Assembly (NCBI GenBank): GCA_031289055.1
Contig: JAITQE010000026.1
Span: 37,887-101,886, forward strand
Reading direction: 5' to 3'
DNA: 64,000 nucleotides
DNA from: Candidatus Endomicrobiellum porotermitis
GTDB taxonomy: Bacteria > Elusimicrobiota > Endomicrobiia > Endomicrobiales > Endomicrobiaceae
Positions within the stretch are counted from its first letter, which is position 1, and every line of letters starts with the position of its first letter. The position numbers and the translations under genes were made by a program. Of this stretch, positions 38,341 to 47,563 are shown piece by piece. The notes under the pieces are model-generated. The model was not told the origin of the DNA. It made no database searches and saw nothing but the letters and a program-made list of their open reading frames with translations.

Positions 38341-38631
38341 ATGGCTGCTACCCGCGAAAGAATAATGGGAAGAGACATAGAATTTAATATAGATAATTTA
38401 GACGAATTAAGTTTTAACAGAGTCGTAAATTTTGTAAATGAACAGTGGATTGAAGTAAAAAAAGAGAATTTTAACGTACCCGACACGCAGAAAATAGCGG
38501 CTTTAACCGCTGTGAAAATAGCGGCAGAACTACTTAAATTAAGAGATTTGCAGGAAAGTATTTCAAATAATTATGATAAGAAAATTAAAGACCTAATCAG
38601 ACAACTAGACGAATCCTATTGCGCGAATTGA
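38341..38631 (+). CDS. zapA: Cell division protein ZapA
   Basis: RIMGRDIEFNIDNLDELSFNRVVNFVNEQW..DTQKIAALTAVKIAAELLKL; start moved to ATG 38341. Confidence 0.75.
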   Translation: MAATRERIMGRDIEFNIDNLDELSFNRVVNFVNEQWIEVKKENFNVPDTQKIAALTAVKIAAELLKLRDLQESISNNYDKKIKDLIRQLDESYCAN

Positions 38632-38645
38632 AATATTTCTATAAT
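38619..38645 (+). promoter_or_regulatory. Candidate promoter for the 6S RNA
   Basis: TTGCGC (38619-38624) ... TATAAT (38640-38645), ~6 nt before the 5' end of the predicted closing stem. Confidence 0.5.
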
Positions 38646-38650
38646 AATCT

Positions 38651-38805
38651 GCGATGTTGGCGATGTTTTAGTCGGTTTATTCCTACAAGTCAACTTTAGA
38701 GAACGGCAGTCGAGCGTATGCTCGCGGGCTTATGCCGCTTGTGTCTCACTTAAAAAAGAGGGCTTTAAACCGGTTAAAACTAACGGCATCGCGGGTTTTT
38801 TATTT
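38651..38805 (+). ncRNA. ssrS: 6S RNA candidate with intrinsic-terminator-like T tract
   Basis: 5' GCGATGTTGGCGATGTTTTAGTCGGTTTA pairs with 3' TAAACCGGTTAAAACTAACGGCATCGC; internal ACGGCA..CGAGCGTATGCTCG..TGCCGC hairpin; GATGTT..GC / CGGCATC ends resemble E. coli 6S; zapA upstream, fau two genes downstream. Confidence 0.82.
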
Positions 38806-38808
38806 TTT

Positions 38809-40128
38809 ATGAAACAGACGGATTTTTTTAGCGAGGCGGCAAGCCAGAAAAATAAGCCGTTGGCGGCAAGAATGGCGCCTCAAGGCTTGGAAGAGTTTAT
38901 GGGCCAGGATAACATTGTCGGAAACGACAAGCTGTTGCGCCGAGCCATAGAAGCCGATAATCTTGGCTCTGTTGTATTTTTTGGCCCGCCGGGAAGCGGA
39001 AAGAGCGCGTTGGCTAGAATAATCGCTTCAAAAACGAAGTCGTATTTTGAAGAAGCAAATGCCGTAACTATAGGAATATCCGACGTAAGAAAAATAATAG
39101 AGTCGGCTAAAGCCAGAGCGGAAATATCAGGCAAAAAGACTATTCTGATGCTTGACGAAATTCATCATTTTAATCGTTTTCAGCAAGACGCTTTGCTTCC
39201 CGACGTTGAAAGAGGAATCGTAACTCTAATAGGCGTAACGACGGAAAACCCGTTCTTTTATATTAACGCGGCAATTATTTCAAGAAGCACGGTTTTTGAG
39301 TTTAGTTCTTTGACGCAAAAAGCTTTGTCTGCGATTATGGAGTCGGCTCTAAATGATAAAGATAAAGGGCTTGGCAAGTGCAATGTAAGAATGTCCGAAG
39401 AAGCAAAAATGCATCTGATTGTCAATTCGGGAGGCGACGCAAGAAAACTTCTCAACGCTCTTGAGATAGGCGTTCTTTCAACAAAAGTAAACGAGGAAGG
39501 CGTTAGGGTTTTTGACATAGAGGTAGCTCAAGAATCAATGCAGAAAAGGGCTGTTATTTATGATCGTCTTGGAGACGCTCATTACGACCATATCTCGGCG
39601 TTTATAAAATCAATGAGGGGAACAGATCCCGACGCGACCGTTTATTGGTTGGCAAAGATGATCGTTGCCGGAGAAGATCCGCGCTTTATCGCTAGGAGAA
39701 TAATAATTTGCGCTTCTGAAGACGTAGGCATAGCGGATCCTAGAGCGTTGACTCTTGCTGTTTCTGCTCTTAACGCTGTTGAGTTTGTAGGTATGCCTGA
39801 AGCGAGAATTATTTTAGCTCAAGCGGCTGTTTATGTCGCGTGCGCTCCAAAATCTAACGCTTCTTACTTGGCGATTGAGAATGCGTTAGCTGAGGTTAAA
39901 AATGGCAAAGGCAGGAACGTTCCGAACCACTTAAAAGATGCAAATCTTGACGGAAAAGAACTGAGTCATGGAAAAGGCTACAAATATCCGCACGATTTTG
40001 AAGGGCATTATGTCAAGCAGGAATATTGGACGGATCCTATAGAGCTTTATACGCCTACAAAAGAAGGATACGAGGGGAAAATACGTGAGCGATTGCTTGG
40101 AATTAGAAAAAAGAAAAGCGAGATCTGA
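38809..40128 (+). CDS. rarA: Replication-associated recombination protein A (MgsA/RarA AAA ATPase)
   Basis: FFGPPGSGKSALARIIA, MLDEIHHFNRFQQDALLPDVE, TTENPFFYINAAIISRS. Confidence 0.95.
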   Translation: MKQTDFFSEAASQKNKPLAARMAPQGLEEFMGQDNIVGNDKLLRRAIEADNLGSVVFFGPPGSGKSALARIIASKTKSYFEEANAVTIGISDVRKIIESAKARAEISGKKTILMLDEIHHFNRFQQDALLPDVERGIVTLIGVTTENPFFYINAAIISRSTVFEFSSLTQKALSAIMESALNDKDKGLGKCNVRMSEEAKMHLIVNSGGDARKLLNALEIGVLSTKVNEEGVRVFDIEVAQESMQKRAVIYDRLGDAHYDHISAFIKSMRGTDPDATVYWLAKMIVAGEDPRFIARRIIICASEDVGIADPRALTLAVSALNAVEFVGMPEARIILAQAAVYVACAPKSNASYLAIENALAEVKNGKGRNVPNHLKDANLDGKELSHGKGYKYPHDFEGHYVKQEYWTDPIELYTPTKEGYEGKIRERLLGIRKKKSEI

Positions 40129-40675
40129 GTTTTTGTCTATGAGAAACAGGCTTGATTCGGCTTCGGCTTTAGCTCGCAGCGCCGCTATTTTTGCAGCCGT
40201 TAAAAAGCTTCTTCTATATGAACAGTCGAATACTCTTATGATTTATTTATCTTACGGTTCCGAGGTTATAACTGATTTTATTGTGAAGTCTGCTATTGAA
40301 GAAGGAAAAAACGTTATTGTTCCGGCGATAAAAAATCCCGGGGATTTGCGTATGCAGGCTGTAAGGATAATAAGGCTTGAAGACGCTAATCGGTTAGTTT
40401 ATGGAATAAGGCAGCCTGAAGTAAATTCAGACGACGTTGTTTCAAAAGATTCTATTGATTTGGTTTTGATTCCGGGTCTTGCTTTTGACCTTTCAGGTTA
40501 CAGGCTTGGCTATGGGAAAGGCTATTACGATAGATGGTTAAAAGACATATCTTTAAGCAAGACGGTAGGTCTTGCTTACGATTTTCAAATTACTGACAAG
40601 CTCCCAATCGGAAAGCTCGATCTGCCGATTGGAGCTATCGTTACTGAGCAAAGGATCATACAAACTATAAATTGA
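40085..40675 (+). CDS. fau: 5-formyltetrahydrofolate cyclo-ligase
   Basis: [31 protein letters not shown]. Confidence 0.92.
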   Translation: MSDCLELEKRKARSEFLSMRNRLDSASALARSAAIFAAVKKLLLYEQSNTLMIYLSYGSEVITDFIVKSAIEEGKNVIVPAIKNPGDLRMQAVRIIRLEDANRLVYGIRQPEVNSDDVVSKDSIDLVLIPGLAFDLSGYRLGYGKGYYDRWLKDISLSKTVGLAYDFQITDKLPIGKLDLPIGAIVTEQRIIQTIN

Positions 40676-40686
40676 GGAGCGGAAAG

Positions 40687-42231
40687 ATGGGAGCGGTTAT
40701 TATAGGAATTGCGGCTGCAATTGCAGGATATGTTTTGCGTTTAGTTTATTCAAAAGTAAACGCAAAGTCGGTAGAGCAAATCTCGGAAAGAATGATAAAA
40801 GAAGCAAAAATGCTTGCGGAGACTAAAATAAAAGAGGCTTTGCTTGAAGCAAAAGTCATAGTTGATAAAGAAAGAAAAGAATTTGAGCATGAGATAAAAG
40901 ACAGAAAACAATCGATCCATAACATGGAAAATAGAATCAATCAGCGCGAAGAAAATTTAGAGCGCAAGATGTGCGCTATCGACAAGAAAGAAAAAGATTT
41001 AGTCAATAAAGAGAAAGAAGTTTCAAACAAACAGCTTCAGCTTGCGATGGAGTTTTCCGAAGTTGACAAAATAAAAGAAGAACAGAAAAAAGTTTTGGAA
41101 CGCGTATCGGGAATGACGAGAGAAGATGCCAAGAAAACGCTAATAAACGATATGGAGAAAGAAGCAAGACAAGACGCGGCTATTCTAGCTCAGAGACTTG
41201 AGCAAGAAGTCCGCGAAAATGCGGATAAGAAATCAAAAGAAATTCTTTCCGTTGCAATACAGCGCGTAGCTGCGGACCATACTGCTGATATTACGACTTC
41301 AACCGTTCAAATACCAAACGACGAAATTAAAGGAAGAATTATAGGGAGAGAAGGAAGAAATATAAGAGCTTTTGAACAAGCCACTGGAGTAGACGTAATA
41401 GTTGACGACACCCCGGAAGCTATTACCATTTCGGCTTTTGACGGCGTAAGAAGACAGTCGGCTAAAATTGCGTTGGAAAGATTGATAGCGGACGGCAGAA
41501 TACACCCTGCCAGAATTGAAGAAGTTGTTGCGAAAGTTAAAAAAGAAATGGACCAACATCTTAAAGAAATTGGCGAACAAGCGGCTGTTGACGCAGGCGT
41601 ACCCGGTCTTAACCTTGAGATTATTAAACTGTTGGGTAAATTAAAATATAGAGCTTCTTACGGGCAGAATCAGCTTCAACACACCTTGGAAGTCACATGG
41701 CTTGCCGGCGCTATAGCCGGGGAGCTTGGTTTGAACGTTATGTTTTGTAAAAAGGCGGCTTTGCTTCACGATATAGGCAAAGCCGTTGACCACGAAGTTG
41801 AAGGTATGCATCATCAAATTTCCGCAGACATAGCTAAGAAATACGGCGAATCTCAGAAGATGATAAATGCTATTTTGTCGCACCATGAGGGAATTGAAGC
41901 TCCTGCGAGTCCTGAAGCTTTTGTAATTGCGGCGGCGGACGCAATTTCAGCTGCAAGACCGGGAGCAAGAAGAGAATCTATAGAGCTTTACTTAAAGCGT
42001 CTTGAGAAACTTGAAAAAGTGGCTAAAGAATTCCACGGCGTTTCTTTGGCTTACGCCGTCCAGGCTGGAAGAGAAGTAAGAATACTTGTTGAGCCTGAAA
42101 ATGTTGACGATAGACAATCTCAAGTTTTGGCTCACGATATAGCCAAGAAAGTTGAAAAGGAGCTTGAGTATCCGGGACAAATTAAAATAACGGTAATACG
42201 CGAAACGAGATCGCAGGACATAGCCAAATAA
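40687..42231 (+). CDS. rny: Ribonuclease Y
   Basis: N-terminal TM + coiled coil, KH domain [31 protein letters not shown] domain [13 protein letters not shown]. Confidence 0.96.
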   Translation: MGAVIIGIAAAIAGYVLRLVYSKVNAKSVEQISERMIKEAKMLAETKIKEALLEAKVIVDKERKEFEHEIKDRKQSIHNMENRINQREENLERKMCAIDKKEKDLVNKEKEVSNKQLQLAMEFSEVDKIKEEQKKVLERVSGMTREDAKKTLINDMEKEARQDAAILAQRLEQEVRENADKKSKEILSVAIQRVAADHTADITTSTVQIPNDEIKGRIIGREGRNIRAFEQATGVDVIVDDTPEAITISAFDGVRRQSAKIALERLIADGRIHPARIEEVVAKVKKEMDQHLKEIGEQAAVDAGVPGLNLEIIKLLGKLKYRASYGQNQLQHTLEVTWLAGAIAGELGLNVMFCKKAALLHDIGKAVDHEVEGMHHQISADIAKKYGESQKMINAILSHHEGIEAPASPEAFVIAAADAISAARPGARRESIELYLKRLEKLEKVAKEFHGVSLAYAVQAGREVRILVEPENVDDRQSQVLAHDIAKKVEKELEYPGQIKITVIRETRSQDIAK

Positions 42232-42234
42232 AAT

Positions 42235-42440
42235 ATGAGAATTGAAATTAACGAAAATGAAGAAGAATTAAAAAAAGCTTTGACAAAAAAGAAAAATCTA
42301 TGAAACCTATTGCTAATGAATTTCAAAATGCGGGTGGTTTTTATGAAAAGCGCGGATTTAAAGTTGATTTTGTAAGGAGTAACGGTAAAACCGCGCGGAG
42401 CAATAAGTATTGCTTGTCAAAGAAGCGTAGAGGCGCGTAA
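42235..42440 (+). pseudogene. Two short overlapping out-of-frame ORFs (possible frameshifted small basic protein)
   Basis: MRIEINENEEELKKALTKKKNL* (42235-42303) then MKPIANEFQNAGGFYEKRGFKVDFVRSNGKTARSNKYCLSKKRRGA* (42300-42440). Confidence 0.3.
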
Positions 42441-43660
42441 TGTTTGAAGAAACAGATAATAACGACGGGCGTTTGATTTATACTGTTTCTCAAATAAGCG
42501 CTGAAATAAAGCTTATTTTGGAAGACTCTTATCCGGGCGTTTGGGTGCAAGGGGAAATTTCAAACTTTAAACTTTACAACTCTGGACATATGTATTTTAG
42601 CGTTAAAGACGCTAATGCTCAGATAAAAGCCGTAATGTTTCAAAATGCAAATACAGGGTTGATTTTTGCTCCGGAAGACGGTATGAAAGTTTTAGTTTAC
42701 GGCAGAGTCAGCTCATACCCTAAATACGGCGATTATCAGATTATTGTGAACCGTATGGAGCGGTACGGTAAAGGCGAGCTTTGCGAGGCGTCTGAGAAAC
42801 TTAAGAAAAAACTTGAGTTGGAAGGTTTGTTTGATGAAAGCGTAAAAAAACCGATTTCTGATATCGTAAATAAAATCGGAGTCGTTACTTCTCAAGACGG
42901 CGCCGCTTTGCGTGATATTTTGCGCGTCATATATAATTTAAAAGCTAATGTTGAAGTTTTGATATGCCCTGCGAGGGTGCAAGGAAAAGAAGCTGAAAAA
43001 GAAATCTCAAAAGCCATAGAATATTTAAATGATAATCATAAAGATTTAGACGTTCTTCTTATTGGCCGCGGCGGCGGTTCAATGGAAGATTTGTGGGCGT
43101 TTAACGCGGAAGTTGTGGCTAGAGCAATTTTTAACTCTAAAATACCTACGGTGTCTTGCGTTGGGCACGAAGTGGACTTTACAATAGCAGATTTTGTTGC
43201 GGATATGCGAGCGCCTACTCCATCTGCCGCGGCAGAAATGGTTTTAAGGCAAAGAAGCGTTATAACAGGTCAAATAAAACGGCTGCAAGATTCTTTAAAT
43301 AATGAGATGGACTTCATATTAAACAATAACTTTCAAAGGGTTGAAAGGCTGAAATCTTCAAGAAGCTTGTTAAAGCCGCATTTGATGTATGAGGATAAGA
43401 CAGCTTATGTTGATGATATGGGTCGGCGGCTTTCAAACGGCGTTGAGAGGTTATGTTCTTTAAAAGCCGATAAAATAAAAAATATTGCGCACAAATTAAA
43501 TATGCTTTCGCCTTTGTCTGTATTAGAAAGAGGGTTCTCAATTTGTTTTTACGGCGATAATAAAATTGTTAAAAATTCAAAAGACGTCAAACAAGGCGAA
43601 ATTGTAAATATAAAACTTGCGTCCGGCGGCTTTAAAGCTGAGGTAAAAAGTTATGACTAA
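42440..43660 (+). CDS. xseA: Exodeoxyribonuclease VII large subunit
   Basis: WVQGEISNFKLYNSGHMYFSVKDANAQIKAVMF; LIGRGGGSMEDLWAFN; VGHEVDFTIADFVADMRAPTPSAAAE. Confidence 0.96.
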   Translation: MFEETDNNDGRLIYTVSQISAEIKLILEDSYPGVWVQGEISNFKLYNSGHMYFSVKDANAQIKAVMFQNANTGLIFAPEDGMKVLVYGRVSSYPKYGDYQIIVNRMERYGKGELCEASEKLKKKLELEGLFDESVKKPISDIVNKIGVVTSQDGAALRDILRVIYNLKANVEVLICPARVQGKEAEKEISKAIEYLNDNHKDLDVLLIGRGGGSMEDLWAFNAEVVARAIFNSKIPTVSCVGHEVDFTIADFVADMRAPTPSAAAEMVLRQRSVITGQIKRLQDSLNNEMDFILNNNFQRVERLKSSRSLLKPHLMYEDKTAYVDDMGRRLSNGVERLCSLKADKIKNIAHKLNMLSPLSVLERGFSICFYGDNKIVKNSKDVKQGEIVNIKLASGGFKAEVKSYD

Positions 43661-43868
43661 AAAACAATTGAATTTTGAAAAGTCTTTAAAAAGATTAGAA
43701 GAAATAATTGCCGAGATGGAAAATACCGAACCAAATTTGGACAAAGCTTTAAATTTGTTTGCTGAAGGGGCGGAACTTGTAAAGTTTTGTTCGGCAAAAC
43801 TTAATGAAACAAAGAAGAAAATAAAAATTATAACGGCTTCGGGCGAAGTTAAACCTTTTGAGGAGTAA
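43653..43868 (+). CDS. xseB: Exodeoxyribonuclease VII small subunit
   Basis: FEKSLKRLEEIIAEMEN..LDKALNLFAEGAELVKFCSAKLNE. Confidence 0.93.
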   Translation: MTKKQLNFEKSLKRLEEIIAEMENTEPNLDKALNLFAEGAELVKFCSAKLNETKKKIKIITASGEVKPFEE

Positions 43869-43871
43869 ACT

Positions 43872-44765
43872 TTGAAAAATATAGATTTTAAAAAATATCT
43901 TGCCTCCAAAGCCGAGTATGTAAACTCGGCTTTAAAAAGGTTTTTGCCTAAAGATAATTCGGTAATTTCGCAAGGCATGAGGTATAGCGTCTTGGCAGGC
44001 GGCAAAAGACTTCGTCCTATTTTTGTGTTTTTAGCCGCGGAACTTCTCGGAGTAAAGTCTAAAAATGTTTTGCCAGCGGCTTGCGCGGTGGAATATTTGC
44101 ATACGTATTCATTAGTTCACGACGATTTGCCGGCTATGGATAATGATGATTTACGCAGAGGCATGCCTACAAGCCACAAGAAGTTCGGCGAAGCGGCCGC
44201 TATTTTGTGCGGAGATGCTTTGCTCGCGGAAGCTTTTAATCTTATAACAAAATCTAATGCCGCTGATAAGAATATTAACGAAGCGATAAAAATTCTTTCT
44301 GATTACAGCGGGTATCAAGGTATGATCGCTGGACAAGCCGAAGATACGTTAGAAACGGGCGGTTGGAGTGAAAAAAGCAAAAAAGTTTTAGAGAAAAAAT
44401 TGAAATTTATACAGATTAAAAAAACTGCGGCATTGATAGTTGCAAGTTTAAAAATAGGCGCTGTTTTAGCGGGAGCCGACAAGAAAGATTTGAAAGCTCT
44501 TGAAACTTACGGAACAAATATAGGAATAGCTTTTCAAATCGCGGATGATATTTTAGACGTTTATGCCGATAAAAAACTTTTGGGCAAAAATGGCAGCGAC
44601 GCGGACAACGATAAACTGACCGCTCTTTCGTTGTTTGGCAAAGAGGAAGCGGAAAGAAGGGCGGACGAGCATATAAGAAAAGCAAAGAAGGCTTTGTCTA
44701 TATTTGGCGATAAAGCCGAAATATTTCTGCAGCTTGCAGATTACATGTCGTCAAGGAATTACTGA
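43872..44765 (+). CDS. ispA: Polyprenyl (farnesyl/geranylgeranyl) diphosphate synthase
   Basis: GGKRLRPIF, LVHDDLPAMDNDDLRRGMPTSHKKFGEA, FQIADDILD. Confidence 0.93.
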   Translation: MKNIDFKKYLASKAEYVNSALKRFLPKDNSVISQGMRYSVLAGGKRLRPIFVFLAAELLGVKSKNVLPAACAVEYLHTYSLVHDDLPAMDNDDLRRGMPTSHKKFGEAAAILCGDALLAEAFNLITKSNAADKNINEAIKILSDYSGYQGMIAGQAEDTLETGGWSEKSKKVLEKKLKFIQIKKTAALIVASLKIGAVLAGADKKDLKALETYGTNIGIAFQIADDILDVYADKKLLGKNGSDADNDKLTALSLFGKEEAERRADEHIRKAKKALSIFGDKAEIFLQLADYMSSRNY

Positions 44766-44971
44766 TTTTTTAATTTGTCTTTGCTATGTCGCCGTCAACC
44801 GACTTAAGGATTTATATAGCGATTTGTTTCCGCGTCGTTAGTTGTTGCCAAAATTTTGGCGAAAGTCGGAATTCGCGGAATCTAGTTGTTAAGCTTTTGT
44901 CGTTTGCGCAAAATTGCAGAATCTATGCTGTTTAGTCGTATTTCATTTCAATGTTTTTATTAGGAGCAATA

Positions 44972-46828
44972 GTGAAAATATTAGACTGCGTGAATGATCC
45001 TCAAGATTTAAAGAAATTAAAGAAAGAAGAACTTCTTGTTCTTGCAAAGGAAATAAGGGAAGAAATAATAAATACAATTTCAGTAAACGGCGGACATTTG
45101 GCGCCTAGTCTTGGCGTTGTGGACTTGACGGTTGCAATGCATTATGTGTTTGATTCTCCTCGTGATAAAATAATTTGGGATGTCGGGCATCAATCTTACG
45201 CCCATAAAATTCTTACCGGAAGAAAAAGTAAATTCAAAACAATAAGAACGCATAACGGTCTTAGCGGCTTTCCGTGCAAAGCAGAATCCGAACATGACGC
45301 TTTTGGCGGCGGACATTCGTCAACTTCAATTTCCGCAGCGTTAGGATTTGCCACGGCAAGAGACATAAAAAATGAGAATTATAAAGTAGTTGCGGTTATT
45401 GGCGACGGCTCTATGACCGGAGGTCTCGCGTTTGAAGGTTTGCAAAACGCAGGACATCTTAAAAAGAATCTGCTTGTAATATTAAATGACAATGAAATGT
45501 TTATATCGCAAAAAGTGGGCGCGGTTGCGGGATATTTGGCTAAGCTTTTAACTGTGGGCATGGCAAGAAAAGTTGAAGAAAAAGTGATGAAAACCATAAG
45601 CAGATTCCATGGTTTTGGTTCGCCGTTTAGAAAGTTTATAAAAAGAGCTAAGGTTATGCTTTTCCCAGGCATGCTTTTTGAGGAAATGGGATTTACGTAT
45701 ATTGGTCCTGTGCAAGGGCATGACATAAATAATTTAACAGTTATTCTTGAAAATATTAAAAGCATGGAAGGTCCGGTGCTTTTACATATAATTACGAAGA
45801 AGGGCAAGGGATACGCTCCGGCTGAAAACGAACCGATAAAATTTCACGGAGTAGGCAAGTTTGACGTTAAAACGGGCGAGACTACAAAAAGCGATGCCGT
45901 TACCTATACTAAAGTTTTTTCGGATACTCTTATAAAATTAGCTCATTCTGACAAAAGGATAGTTGCTATAACTGCCGCAATGCCTGAAGGGACGGGTCTT
46001 GATAAATTTGCTAAAGAATTCCCTAACAGATATTTTGACGTAGGCATCGCGGAAGGACATGCCGTTACTTTTGCCGCGGCTATGGCAGTTGACGGAATGA
46101 AGCCTGTTTGCGCTATTTATTCAACATTTATGCAAAGGGCGATAGATAATATTATACACGACGCGGCTTTACAGAACTTGCCTGTTACTTTTGTTTTGGA
46201 CAGGGCGGGTCTGGTTGGCGAAGATGGGGGAACGCATCACGGAGCTTTTGATTTGTCTTATTTGAATTATATACCTAATTTAATTATTATGTCGCCTGCC
46301 GATGAGAATGAATTGCAGCATATGTTAAAAACTGCGTTAGACTCTAATAAACCTTGCGCTGTGCGTTACCCTAGGGGAGCTGGCGTAGGAGTTAAACTTG
46401 ACAAGTCTGCGCATGTTCTAAAAATCGGTAAGGGGACTGTTGTAAAAAAAGGCGATGATATTTGCTTTCTTGCTATAGGAAATCATGTGGATACGTGTTT
46501 ACAAGCCGCCGAAGTGTTGGAGAAGAAAAATATAAATGCTTCTGTAATAAATATGAGGTTTTTAAAACCTTTGGACGTTGATATCATAAAAGAGGCGCTT
46601 TCAAAGACTAAAAAGTTTATTACGGCTGAGGAAAATTCTCTAATCGGCGGTCTTGGCGAAAGCGTAAAGAATGCGTTGTTTGGAACGGGGGCGGAAGTTG
46701 AATGTATAGGACTTCCAGATAAATTTGTAGAGCATGGAAATGTAAAAGCGTTAAGAAAGAAGTACGGCCTTATTCCTGAAGTCGCGGTCAATAAAGCTTT
46801 GAAAATGCTTGCAAATGGAAAAAACTAA
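44972..46828 (+). CDS. dxs: 1-deoxy-D-xylulose-5-phosphate synthase
   Basis: WDVGHQSYAHKILTGRK, GFPCKAESEHDAFGGGHSSTSISAALG, VGIAEGHAVTFAA, DRAGLVGEDGGTHHGAFDLSYL; GTG start after GGAG. Confidence 0.96.
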   Translation: MKILDCVNDPQDLKKLKKEELLVLAKEIREEIINTISVNGGHLAPSLGVVDLTVAMHYVFDSPRDKIIWDVGHQSYAHKILTGRKSKFKTIRTHNGLSGFPCKAESEHDAFGGGHSSTSISAALGFATARDIKNENYKVVAVIGDGSMTGGLAFEGLQNAGHLKKNLLVILNDNEMFISQKVGAVAGYLAKLLTVGMARKVEEKVMKTISRFHGFGSPFRKFIKRAKVMLFPGMLFEEMGFTYIGPVQGHDINNLTVILENIKSMEGPVLLHIITKKGKGYAPAENEPIKFHGVGKFDVKTGETTKSDAVTYTKVFSDTLIKLAHSDKRIVAITAAMPEGTGLDKFAKEFPNRYFDVGIAEGHAVTFAAAMAVDGMKPVCAIYSTFMQRAIDNIIHDAALQNLPVTFVLDRAGLVGEDGGTHHGAFDLSYLNYIPNLIIMSPADENELQHMLKTALDSNKPCAVRYPRGAGVGVKLDKSAHVLKIGKGTVVKKGDDICFLAIGNHVDTCLQAAEVLEKKNINASVINMRFLKPLDVDIIKEALSKTKKFITAEENSLIGGLGESVKNALFGTGAEVECIGLPDKFVEHGNVKALRKKYGLIPEVAVNKALKMLANGKN

Positions 46829-47552
46829 GAATAAGAAACGTTTAGATATTTTAGCGTTTGAAAAAGGATTGGCGGAAACAAGAGCCAAAGCCCAAGCGTT
46901 TATAATAGGCGGGAGCGTTTTTGTCAACGATCGGGTTCAGTATAAGCCCGGCGCTTTAGTCTGCGATAAAGACGTAGTTGAAGTAAAGAATATAAATCCA
47001 TATGTTTCAAGAGGCGGATTAAAGCTAGAATCTGCTTTGAACGCTTTAAATATTGACGTTAAAGGATATATTTGCCTTGACATAGGCGCATCTACCGGCG
47101 GTTTTACCGACTGCGCGCTGCAAAGAGGAGCGATTAAAGTTTATGCCGTAGACGTTGGGTCTGGACAGCTTCATTATAAACTAAGAAACGACAAAAGAGT
47201 AATAAATATAGAAAACGTCAATTTTAGGTATTTTGACGACGCTTTATTAAAAGATAAAATAGATTTTGCGACCATAGACGTTTCTTTTATTTCGCTTGAT
47301 AAGATTTTGCCTATAGCGCATAAAAGCGTTTTCAAAAATGGTTTTGTTTTAGCTATGATAAAGCCGCAGTTTGAGCTTGAGCCGTCGGAAATAAAAAAAG
47401 GCGTTGTCAGGGACGAAAAATTAAGACGAAAAGCTATAAATAAAATCAAAGATTTTGCTTTGAGTTTGGGGTTTAAAATAATTTCAGAAGCAGACTCCGG
47501 TCTTAAAGGACCTAAGGGCAATTTAGAGCATTTTGTTTTGCTGAGAAAATAA
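46815..47552 (+). CDS. tlyA: TlyA-family rRNA (cytidine-2'-O)-methyltransferase/hemolysin
   Basis: S4-like N-terminus, YVSRGGLKLESALNAL, CLDIGASTGGFTDCALQRGA, DVSFISLDKILP. Confidence 0.94.
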   Translation: MEKTKNKKRLDILAFEKGLAETRAKAQAFIIGGSVFVNDRVQYKPGALVCDKDVVEVKNINPYVSRGGLKLESALNALNIDVKGYICLDIGASTGGFTDCALQRGAIKVYAVDVGSGQLHYKLRNDKRVINIENVNFRYFDDALLKDKIDFATIDVSFISLDKILPIAHKSVFKNGFVLAMIKPQFELEPSEIKKGVVRDEKLRRKAINKIKDFALSLGFKIISEADSGLKGPKGNLEHFVLLRK

Positions 47553-47563
47553 AGAGGAAAAAT

